DNA of 5,374 bases. It comes from Candidatus Fonsibacter lacus. GTDB taxonomy: Bacteria > Pseudomonadota > Alphaproteobacteria > Pelagibacterales > Pelagibacteraceae. Positions within the stretch are counted from its first letter, which is position 1. Each line of letters opens with the position of its first letter. Positions 1-5,374 of the stretch are shown here, piece after piece. Under the pieces are notes generated by a model, which made no database searches, was not told the origin of the DNA, and saw nothing but the letters and a program-made list of their open reading frames with translations. Location of the stretch: positions 1 to 5,374 of the forward strand of contig RGRP01000058.1 in NCBI GenBank assembly GCA_010021145.1. Direction: 5' to 3'. Both the position numbers and the translations under genes were made by a program.

Positions 1-46
1 TGGTGGTCGTCAGCTTGACGCTGGCGTTATTAAAGGTTTCAGCCAT
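1..46 (-). CDS. Start of a small phage structural gene (partial, cut by left edge)
   Basis: An ATG at 46-44 opens a frame that stays open to the window edge and encodes MAETFNNASVKLTTT. It begins 4 bases after the TGA of the fiber gene, in the same direction, so it very likely continues the same operon. The N-terminus resembles, from memory, the starts of small proteins of roughly 100 residues found beside tail-fiber genes in cyanophages (a 'MA.TF.NA' start followed by a Thr/Ser-rich stretch). Only 15 residues are visible, so that resemblance is weak and no function is assigned. No convincing Shine-Dalgarno sequence precedes the ATG, which suggests reinitiation by ribosomes finishing the upstream gene. 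The alternative is a chance ATG, but the tight spacing and sensible residues favour a real start. Confidence 0.6.
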   Translation of the reverse strand, partial: MAETFNNASVKLTTT

Positions 47-50
47 GGTG

Positions 51-1046
51 TCAGGATAGGGCGATTACAAGGCCAAGGCTTACAGCAGTTGTCTGCGTGG
101 TCCAACTAAGTGTACCGGATCCATTTGTCTTTAACACTTGATTACTTGTTCCATCAACAGATGGGAGTGTCCAGGTGACATTGCCCGAAATATTGGAAGG
201 TGCTTGAAACGCCACCCAGTTACTACTATCGGAATCACCAAAGCGAAGATCACCCTGTGCATTAACCGTAATGTTTCCGGTCGTTGAAATGTTTTGACTA
301 CCAAAGTCCGGGCTGATCTTGGTGCCAGCGATGGCGGCACTGGCATTGACATCACCATCGACGATGGTGCCATCTGTGATATTGCTACTTGTGATCAAAA
401 CGCTGCTGCCAAGGCTGGTGGCATCTAGAACTTTGGTGCCGTTAATTCGATACTCTTTGGCACTTGCCAAATCAATATGCTCACTTAGCGTCCATGCGTC
501 AGTGGCGTCAACCCAGTTAATTGTTTTATCGGTTGTGCCTTTTAGCGTGATACCGCCACCGTCAGCAGTTGCATCACTCGGTGTGACAACATCCCCGAGG
601 ATGACGTTCTTATCTTCGACTACAAGATTGGTTGTATTAATGTTGGTGGTTGTGCCATTGACAGTCAGGTCGCCGGTGATGGTAACGTTGTTATCAAACG
701 TTGCTGCCCCGGTCACGTCCAGGGTGCCGGGCACATCTACGTTGCTCGTCCACTCAACGCCAGTGCCAGCGGTATCGGTCTGCAGCAGTTGGCGGGCTGC
801 ACCATCAGCCAGCTTGCTAACGGCGATCTCGGCAGTAGCGGAAATGTCGGCGTTGGTGATCTGACCGCCGAAGGGCTGGTAAGAAAGCCCACTCCACGCG
901 GTCGAACCGTTACCGATTTTGATCTTGCCAGTATCTGTCTCGCGTCCCAGTTCACCCGCCAGCAGTACGGGGTTGATGCCAGTCCAATTTGCTGCCGTGT
1001 CCTGCCGAACCTGAAGCCGAACTTTAATCGTAGTCGCGGTAGTCAC
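51..1046 (-). CDS. Phage tail fiber / adhesin-like protein with Mtd-type N-terminal domain
   Basis: This is a 331-residue structural protein, probably a peripheral fiber or adhesin of the virion. Residues 6-58 (IKVRLQ.R.DTAANW, NPVL.AGE.G.ETDTGK.KIG.G.TAW) match the attachment module seen at the N-terminus of the phage major tropism determinant and many phage fibers. Residues 109-151 carry the LDVTGAATF, TITGDLTVNGTTT and NLVVEDKNVILG phrasing common, as I recall it, in cyanophage fibers. Two element types recur: an 'I.(N/D)..I.A.A.IA..K(L/I)' phrase at 63-80 and 223-245, and an 'L.T...G...WT' phrase at 88-100 and 305-316. The protein is rich in Thr, Gly, Asn and Asp. It contains no cysteine and no methionine after the start. 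The GTG start at 1046-1044 overlaps the upstream stop by 4 bases (GTGA), and the conserved domain begins only a few residues later, so there is no better start. The C-terminus is short and hydrophobic (SLGLVIALS), with no recognisable receptor-binding head or chaperone domain. Family role is fairly sure; the receptor is unknown. Confidence 0.85.
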   Translation of the reverse strand: MTTATTIKVRLQVRQDTAANWTGINPVLLAGELGRETDTGKIKIGNGSTAWSGLSYQPFGGQITNADISATAEIAVSKLADGAARQLLQTDTAGTGVEWTSNVDVPGTLDVTGAATFDNNVTITGDLTVNGTTTNINTTNLVVEDKNVILGDVVTPSDATADGGGITLKGTTDKTINWVDATDAWTLSEHIDLASAKEYRINGTKVLDATSLGSSVLITSSNITDGTIVDGDVNASAAIAGTKISPDFGSQNISTTGNITVNAQGDLRFGDSDSSNWVAFQAPSNISGNVTWTLPSVDGTSNQVLKTNGSGTLSWTTQTTAVSLGLVIALS

Positions 1047-1561
1047 AAGCTGGCAGCTCCACCGTTTAACACCAATGTAGCTGCGACGTCTGCCCCACGG
1101 CCATCAAGAATGAAAGGTTCATAGCCGTTGAACGCAAATGTTTGCCGCAAAGTCGTAACCGTAGGCTGCTGTGCCGCCCCGCCATTCAAGATGTACAGAA
1201 GGATGACGCTATCAATAATGTTTAACGATACAGATACGTTGTAGTGAAGTCCGGTATGCTCCTCTTTAAACGGTGCGGAGTAGCGGCAAAGCGAACCTTC
1301 TGGAACAACACTGAGTCCGCCCCAGATCGCGTCTGGGATTTCAAAATACTGGAACGACGACTGAACAGTATAAAAATGTGTACGCAGCTCTTCAACTTGA
1401 GCCTGGCTTAATCCTCGGTAAGTCAGTTGTAGTTGTTGATTATTGACGCGCTGCGAGTGCCGAAAACGCACAGGTCCGGCAAAGGTCGGTGCCGCGCTGA
1501 TATTGGCGCGACCCATGTCAAAGTTGATGGCGTTTGGAACCAGCGTCGGAAACGTCGTCAT
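1043..1561 (-). CDS. Small beta-rich tail-associated protein, paralog of the preceding gene, with C-terminal repeat extension
   Basis: This 172-residue protein has no function I can name. Residues 1-117 align along their full length with the product of the gene just upstream (1558-1926). Shared landmarks are FP.L.P near the start, an HS at 35-36, a GL at 50-51 followed by an E-L..H pattern, SFQ.F..P at 69-76, a GL and P.G around 82-89, and a VSVSL strand at 109-113. I recall similar proteins between the tail-tip and fiber genes of cyanophages, but no biochemical role. Unlike its paralog it carries about 55 extra residues. These hold three imperfect copies of an (I/V)L(N/D)G.(A/G)A element near 124-130, 151-157 and 164-170. 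The ATG at 1561-1559 overlaps the upstream TGA (ATGA), with no clear Shine-Dalgarno, so translation is probably coupled. Position suggests a tail-tip or fiber-connector component; that is inference. Confidence 0.85.
   Translation of the reverse strand: MTTFPTLVPNAINFDMGRANISAAPTFAGPVRFRHSQRVNNQQLQLTYRGLSQAQVEELRTHFYTVQSSFQYFEIPDAIWGGLSVVPEGSLCRYSAPFKEEHTGLHYNVSVSLNIIDSVILLYILNGGAAQQPTVTTLRQTFAFNGYEPFILDGRGADVAATLVLNGGAASL
1052..1195 (-). repeat. Three imperfect (I/V)L(N/D)G.(A/G)A protein repeats
   Basis: Within the C-terminal extension of the 172-residue protein, residues 124-130 (ILNGGAA), 151-157 (ILDGRGA) and 164-170 (VLNGGAA) repeat one short element. The first and third copies use different codons (TTGAATGGCGGGGCG versus TTAAACGGTGGAGCT), so this is an old or functionally maintained protein repeat and not a recent DNA duplication. 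Such short Gly/Ala turns next to a beta strand are common in fibrous phage proteins. Confidence 0.5.
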
Positions 1562-1926
1562 AGCGTGTACGGCGGCACTAGCTCCAGCTCAACGCTAACT
1601 GAGATCACATCTGGGTCATACGTTGTTTCCGGTGCTGCGCGATAGAACCACTCGTACCCAGTCGGGAAAGTAAGTCCTGACCCCAAAGTGATTGAGGCAG
1701 GTAGCGCGAACGACTGGAACGACCCATGCAGCATGTAGTGGCTAGTTAGCTCAAAATGCTCGTCTGTCGTCAGTCCTGTAAAACCAAGACGCAAAAAGTA
1801 ATTAGTAGTTGCGTTGGAGTGACCTACGACAAGTTCATCTCCGGTCAATGCTGTGATTGGTGTATTAGGGCGCGTACCAGGGGTAAATGTACGGCTGGTT
1901 GGATTTAGCGCAGGGAAGTCAGCCAT
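1558..1926 (-). CDS. Small beta-rich tail-associated protein, shorter paralog
   Basis: A 122-residue protein of unknown function, paralogous to the next gene downstream. It begins FPALNPTSRTFTPG, has GHS at 35-37, a hydrophobic-polar alternating stretch at 44-52 (FLRLGFTGL), HY at 63-64, GSFQSFALP at 68-76 and a closing SVSVELELV strand at 109-117. This pattern of short alternating strands suggests a beta-sandwich, as is common in tail-tip and distal-tail proteins. No signal peptide or membrane segment is seen. The ATG at 1926-1924 shares one base with the TAA of the gpJ-like gene (TAATG). It is preceded by the best ribosome binding site in the window, which supports this start. Placement between the tail-tip protein and the fiber suggests a virion component linking the two, but this cannot be shown from sequence alone. 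Confidence 0.85.
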   Translation of the reverse strand: MADFPALNPTSRTFTPGTRPNTPITALTGDELVVGHSNATTNYFLRLGFTGLTTDEHFELTSHYMLHGSFQSFALPASITLGSGLTFPTGYEWFYRAAPETTYDPDVISVSVELELVPPYTL

Positions 1927-4355
1927 TACTCGCCCTCACTTTGATCGGTGCGACCTTCCCATACTGCCGCAACTGTCGAGCCGTTGACACTAAATTCCCA
2001 CTTGCCTGATACAGAGATCACACGGTTTTCAACCGTACCTCCCCATTGCACGGCGATGGAATTTGAACAGGCGTTTGCATTAACTGGAGCAAACTTATCG
2101 TAAACGGCTAGTCCACCAATAGCATAATAACCTGTAGGGTTTGTGCCTTTATTCACTGTTGTCGAGACTGATCTCCAGTTTACGGGGCCGATTGGCGGGC
2201 AAGTAGTTAGCGAATCACTTTCAAGGGGCACACCGAATAGGGCGCAACCAAAAACAGGTCCGATTGTTGCCGCCATGTTGCCAGCCGAAATATTGAACCA
2301 GCCACTTGTTGTTTGTGTAGTTCCGCCGGGGGCAACTAATTCGCCAGTCCAACGCACATAGTTGTAGAAGTTGTAGTTAGCTTCCACCGGACCGGTTGTC
2401 TGTGTGAGTGGCGATCCGTAACCATCGGGCGAACTTGGGTCGGGACACTGTGTATCAGCCTCAAGAACGTAATCAATATCGTCAGTTCCAACTGTGTAAG
2501 TACTAGTGCCGCTGCCGGTAATGTCATCTTGTTGGAGTTGAGTGCGCTCGCCGCCATCCTTAGGCCGCTTGTACCAAGTGACGCGACCATCGGGGCAAGG
2601 CGGTGCCGTTTCAAGATCATCGCCATTAACAGGACGTCCAAAGTCACCTGTTGCACCAGTAATATCCGGCGCCTGCTCTTCTACAGGATCTTCTGGATTG
2701 TTGATAGATCCACTTGCCAATACACCCCCAAGTGAATTGAGGTTGTCATTGCGTGTGCCAGGAATGTTGACGCCGTTAAGAGTAAGTGGCGTTGTATCAG
2801 TCGTGATTGTTGCTTTAGGTGCGTTGTACTCAAAGTTGTCTGGATCAGGAATGACCGGTGGATCAGGATCGGGCAATTCAGTAATCGTGCTTGTGTCCGT
2901 TCGCCTTCCTGCCAAATCACAAGAAAAATTAGATCGACCCGTCGGCATCTCGTAGCCTTCGCCAACAGCCTCGGCAACTTTTAATGCCACAAGGCTGCGG
3001 TTTTGTCCGTCAATCGGGAAGTGTGTTAAGTCAAGATCAACGATGCCGCTCGTATTTTTGTTGATGCGTTCTACTTCGTAGAAGTAGTCGTGCAGCGAAA
3101 AATCAATGGCATCAGTTTCTCGGCGCAGCTGTACGCGAACAATGTCGCCTAGTTCTAGTGTGCTGTTGTATGCGTCGGGCTTGACGCTAATCCGTAGGTT
3201 ATGAGTGATGTACTTGCGGCGTGCTAGCAGATAAGTGCCAACCTTGACTGCATGATCTTCTGATGTGCAGTAGGCGCTTAAATCGCGCTGCTCGTATGGT
3301 CCAGTCAGCGCCTCGCCTTCAAAACGAACCTCGGTATTGCGGATAATGCCAATGTCGTCATCCGGTTGTTGACGCCAGAGGACAACTATGCAGGTCGGGA
3401 TTCTGTCGCTCAGTGGAACGTAATCAATCTGAAAACTGCCTGGAACAATGTGCTCCTCGGTAAAACCAAAGACCGGCGTTATCGCAGTTGTCTTGATCGT
3501 AAAGTCTTCGTTAATTGGCAGTCTTGGTTTTAGAATCTTTTTCCCGTCACGATCAGAAAAACGTAGCAAAAAGCCAATGCTGGTGTCGTATAACCAATCT
3601 TCTAGGTTCTGTGATTCCTGCAGAATACCGTTAAAGAAGAATCCATTTTCATTGGTAAACTCTGCCGCCGTCAGCATCGCGGCGGAATCAATTAACGTAT
3701 CCGATACGCGCTTCGTTTTATCGAGCAAATACAGAACAAGATCAACGTAGTTGTTGCTTGATCCGTAGACGCTATCCAGAATCCGAGTGACTTGCAGCCC
3801 TTGCCTGACAAAAGCGTGTACCTGTTTGTTCCAGGTATCGTCTGCATCGGCATGAGTATTGGTGTAGCTCAGCGTGGTGATGTCTTCATAGCTGCCGCTA
3901 GTGCCGCAATAAACAGGGCAGTTCCATGGCGTCTTCCCAGCGACCACCGTCGTCGCGTTGCCGGGGTTCCAGCTTCCTGCTCGTGCGTCATATGCTTGTG
4001 CCCAAGTGCCAACCCTGCAAGCACGTTGAAACACATCACGGATCTGGAGCAACGGCAATTCGCCTTCACTCAGCACCAGTTCAAGATTGACCGTCAACTC
4101 ATTGCTAACGGCGTTGTTTGCGTACCGCGCTTCTGTTGCCTTAGGGCTGACAAAAACACCGCCTACACCATCAACACGCCGCCCGAAGACAATCGGTACA
4201 GGTTCCCCAAGTACAGCGGCAACCTGTTCTGAGTCAAGGCTGCTATCACCGCTTGCTGCTGCATCCTCTAGCGGTGGCGTGCCAAGATCGCTTTGAGCCC
4301 GAAAGATTGAGATCGGCTCAATGGCAACAATGTTTTCCGGTCCCGAAAAGGTCAT
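1926..4355 (-). CDS. Tail-tip / host-specificity protein, lambda gpJ-like
   Basis: This 809-residue protein is the likely central tail-tip hub, which closes the distal tail and contacts the host. Residues 48-70 (LGEPVPIVFGRR.DGVGG) and about 195-280 (YGSSNNYVDLVLYLLD, then a variable stretch, FFFNGILQESQNLEDWL and a DGKKILKPRLP strand) fit the putative phage tail protein/gpJ core. Residues 385-445 add a strand-rich part with LELGDIVRV. A proline/aspartate linker (494-507) follows, then an Ig-like segment (about 563-657: ITGATGDFG, CPDGRVTWYK, TYTVGTDDIDYVLEADTQCP) and a Trp/Tyr/Cys-containing C-terminal domain (658-809) that I do not recognise. The C-terminal part may be exposed and receptor-facing. 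There are 11 cysteines, including CPVYC at 146-150. The start overlaps the upstream TGA by 4 bases (ATGA), with a weak GAAG upstream. Size is shorter than lambda gpJ (about 1130 residues) but normal for relatives. The tail-tip role is well supported; the domain names past residue 490 are tentative. Confidence 0.88.
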   Translation of the reverse strand: MTFSGPENIVAIEPISIFRAQSDLGTPPLEDAAASGDSSLDSEQVAAVLGEPVPIVFGRRVDGVGGVFVSPKATEARYANNAVSNELTVNLELVLSEGELPLLQIRDVFQRACRVGTWAQAYDARAGSWNPGNATTVVAGKTPWNCPVYCGTSGSYEDITTLSYTNTHADADDTWNKQVHAFVRQGLQVTRILDSVYGSSNNYVDLVLYLLDKTKRVSDTLIDSAAMLTAAEFTNENGFFFNGILQESQNLEDWLYDTSIGFLLRFSDRDGKKILKPRLPINEDFTIKTTAITPVFGFTEEHIVPGSFQIDYVPLSDRIPTCIVVLWRQQPDDDIGIIRNTEVRFEGEALTGPYEQRDLSAYCTSEDHAVKVGTYLLARRKYITHNLRISVKPDAYNSTLELGDIVRVQLRRETDAIDFSLHDYFYEVERINKNTSGIVDLDLTHFPIDGQNRSLVALKVAEAVGEGYEMPTGRSNFSCDLAGRRTDTSTITELPDPDPPVIPDPDNFEYNAPKATITTDTTPLTLNGVNIPGTRNDNLNSLGGVLASGSINNPEDPVEEQAPDITGATGDFGRPVNGDDLETAPPCPDGRVTWYKRPKDGGERTQLQQDDITGSGTSTYTVGTDDIDYVLEADTQCPDPSSPDGYGSPLTQTTGPVEANYNFYNYVRWTGELVAPGGTTQTTSGWFNISAGNMAATIGPVFGCALFGVPLESDSLTTCPPIGPVNWRSVSTTVNKGTNPTGYYAIGGLAVYDKFAPVNANACSNSIAVQWGGTVENRVISVSGKWEFSVNGSTVAAVWEGRTDQSEGE
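1934..1937 (-). promoter_or_regulatory. Ribosome binding site for the 122-residue gene
   Basis: GAGG (within AGTGAGGG on the minus strand) lies 7 bases upstream of the ATG at 1926. It is written into the last codons of the gpJ-like gene, which encode S-E-G-E. It is the clearest Shine-Dalgarno in the window. The other overlapping starts have only weak matches or none, so this gene may be translated partly independently of its upstream neighbour. Confidence 0.6.
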
Positions 4356-4816
4356 ATCTTCAGTGGCGTGCCGATCAACGCAGTTGTGTACTGGCGCGGG
4401 GGAACCTGTGAGCCAATCGGGGCAAGCCCTGATCCTAGTGTTACTGTAATTGAGGTAAAGCTTCCAGAAATGCCTGTTACCTCACCGACAACAGAGGCAA
4501 TCAACGTTTGACCACTTGGAGGTCCAGCTTGCGATAGCTGCGCATTGAACTCGTATAACTTGACTTCGCAAAGCCAGTTCAGGCTAAGTGCATAGGTGAA
4601 AAGATCAACTGCTGCTTTTGTGGCTGGGATTTCGATGGATAGTTCAGCGCCAGGTGCACCAGTGCTGCCGGTGAACGCGCCTACGGTAAAAGGATGATAT
4701 GACCACTGCGCTGCCTGCCAAGTGACCGTCTGATTGACGTAATAGGACTGCCACCGTTGGTAGGTGTTAGTGGCATCAAAGACGCGGAGGAATAGCGACT
4801 GACCCCTGTTAGCCAT
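4352..4816 (-). CDS. Minor tail protein between tape measure and tail tip
   Basis: This 154-residue protein is probably a tail-tip component that joins the tube and tape measure to the gpJ-like hub. In lambda-type order the genes after the tape measure encode minor tail proteins M and L, and this gene holds that place alone. The sequence has an aromatic-rich N-terminus (YQRWQSYYVNQTVTWQ, residues 19-34), an ELSIEIPA strand at 58-65, LCEVKLYEF at 82-90, and GEVTGI plus ITVTLGSGL in the second half. It ends in PPRQYTTALIGTPLKI, which resembles the C-terminal motif of gpL-like and related minor tail proteins (P.R.(Y/F)T...IG). It has one cysteine (C83), not the cysteine cluster expected of an iron-sulfur gpL. 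The ATG at 4816-4814 shares a base with the tape measure stop (TAATG). The upstream AGG is weak, so coupling is likely. Tail role is likely; the exact family is not certain. Confidence 0.8.
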   Translation of the reverse strand: MANRGQSLFLRVFDATNTYQRWQSYYVNQTVTWQAAQWSYHPFTVGAFTGSTGAPGAELSIEIPATKAAVDLFTYALSLNWLCEVKLYEFNAQLSQAGPPSGQTLIASVVGEVTGISGSFTSITVTLGSGLAPIGSQVPPRQYTTALIGTPLKI

Positions 4817-5374
4817 TAGCGGATGCCTGCGTAGCGACGACCGCCAGAGGACCTGACGGCATTAAACACTGAGGCAGCAGTTGCCTGCATTGCTTTTTCC
4901 ATATCAGCCACGGTGACGTAATTAACGCCGTTCATCTGCATGACAGGACCAGTTTGGATGCTGATTTGTGGCAGGTTACCACTGGTGGTTGCACCTGTTG
5001 TTGTGCCGCCTTTGTCGTTAATCCAGTTTTGAGCAAATGCGTTTGCTTTGGACTGAGGGACGATGTATTCAGGTTCGCCACCATCACCGACAAGTGCAAT
5101 AGTTGGTTTGGTGACAACACCACCTTCAGCAAAGCGGGGCAGTTTTGCTGCTGGCAGAGTTGGCAGGTTCACACCAGGGACTTTGTTCGCCCCTTTAATG
5201 ATTTGATTGATTCCACTGATCCAAATATTGATTGCCTTCTCAATAATACCAATGATGCTATTGAACACTGATTTGATAATGCCAATCGCTGCCTTAAATG
5301 GTGCAGTCAGAATATCAGTCACCTTTGCAAAAGCTTTTTTGACAAACTCAACGGCGCTAGGAAATGCCTTCTTA
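4816..5374 (-). CDS. Tape measure protein, C-terminal 185 residues (partial, cut by right edge)
   Basis: The tape measure protein sets tail length and fills the tail tube before genome ejection. The frame is open from the right edge. A GTG lies at 5322, but 17 in-frame codons (KKAFPSAVEFVKKAFAK) precede it without a stop, so that GTG is internal and the true start lies outside the window. Visible residues 18-61 are an alternating hydrophobic/amphipathic stretch (TAPFKAAIGIIKSVFNSIIG, then further Ile-rich turns), typical of tape measure C-terminal regions. Next comes VPGVNLPTLP and the hallmark LPRFAEGGVV, PTIALVGDGGEPEYIVP (visible residues 78-106). A Gly/Thr-rich linker (about 121-133) and a helical end with basic residues (SSGGRRYAGIR) close the protein. 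It ends in TAA, overlapping the next ATG by one base. The family call rests mainly on the AEGG...VGDGGEPEYIVP motif and the gene order. Confidence 0.9.
   Translation of the reverse strand, partial: KKAFPSAVEFVKKAFAKVTDILTAPFKAAIGIIKSVFNSIIGIIEKAINIWISGINQIIKGANKVPGVNLPTLPAAKLPRFAEGGVVTKPTIALVGDGGEPEYIVPQSKANAFAQNWINDKGGTTTGATTSGNLPQISIQTGPVMQMNGVNYVTVADMEKAMQATAASVFNAVRSSGGRRYAGIR

Noticed and set aside
319..864. A 181-codon open frame on the plus strand opposite the fiber gene
   Set aside because: It is an antisense shadow of a well-supported fiber gene. Its product is a Val/Ser/Leu-rich string with no recognisable motif, and it lies against the direction of the operon.
51..1046. Target gene of a diversity-generating retroelement, suggested by the Mtd-type N-terminus
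   Set aside because: No C-type lectin variable region, template repeat or reverse transcriptase is visible. The N-terminal module is common in phage fibers without such systems.
1050..1068. Short inverted repeat AGCTG-C-CAGCT near the fiber start as a regulatory hairpin
   Set aside because: The arms are 5 bases with a single-base spacer, so no stable hairpin can form. It lies within coding sequence and is likely chance.
2542..2955. A 137-codon plus-strand open frame inside the gpJ-like gene
   Set aside because: The opposite strand encodes the linker and Ig-like region. The plus-strand product has low-complexity Ser/Gly/Val content and no matching gene context.
3792..4232. A 146-codon plus-strand open frame inside the gpJ-like gene
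   Set aside because: It overlaps the conserved N-terminal third of the gpJ-like protein, and no motif or plausible operon context supports it.
4816..5322. Separate 168-residue gene starting at the GTG at 5322
   Set aside because: The frame is open upstream to the window edge, with residues that fit the same hydrophobic tape measure region, so the GTG is an internal valine codon.
5334..5342. An A-run (CAAAAAAG on the minus strand) as a programmed frameshift site in the tape measure gene
   Set aside because: In the zero frame it reads GTC AAA AAA GCT, which is not in the phase needed for an X XXY YYZ slip. The tail assembly chaperone frameshift also normally lies upstream of the tape measure gene, not near its 3' end.

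Overview
The window is a compact stretch of the tail module of a tailed double-stranded DNA phage or prophage, probably with siphovirus-type morphology. Every supported gene lies on the minus strand, so the region reads from right to left. Base composition looks balanced. No host gene, tRNA, integrase, CRISPR array or transcription terminator is visible. The style of the fiber gene and of the two small paired genes resembles, from memory, cyanophages (Synechococcus/Prochlorococcus phages and related environmental contigs). That host assignment is an inference and was not tested by any search.

In transcription order the window holds: (1) the C-terminal 185 residues of a tape measure protein, cut by the right window edge (5374-4816); (2) a 154-residue minor tail protein (4816-4352); (3) an 809-residue tail-tip or host-specificity protein of the lambda gpJ type, with a proline-rich linker, an Ig-like segment and an unrecognised C-terminal domain (4355-1926); (4) and (5) two small beta-rich proteins of 122 and 172 residues that are clearly paralogous to each other (1926-1558 and 1561-1043); (6) a 331-residue fiber or adhesin-like protein that starts with an Mtd-type N-terminal domain (1046-51); and (7) the first 15 codons of a further small gene, cut by the left edge (46-1).

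Neighbouring genes overlap by 1 or 4 bases (TAATG, ATGA or GTGA junctions) at all five junctions between complete or partial genes 1 to 6. Only 4 bases separate gene 6 from gene 7. There is no room for internal promoters or terminators, so the whole block is very likely one transcript with translational coupling. Functionally the order runs from the tail tube length ruler, through the tail-tip hub, to peripheral receptor-binding parts. This is the usual lambda-like order, with unusually few genes between the tape measure and the gpJ-like protein.

I found no sign of an undescribed defence, mobile or regulatory system. The most interesting points are the tandem paralogs with a repeat-bearing C-terminal extension on one copy, and the domain architecture of the second half of the gpJ-like protein.
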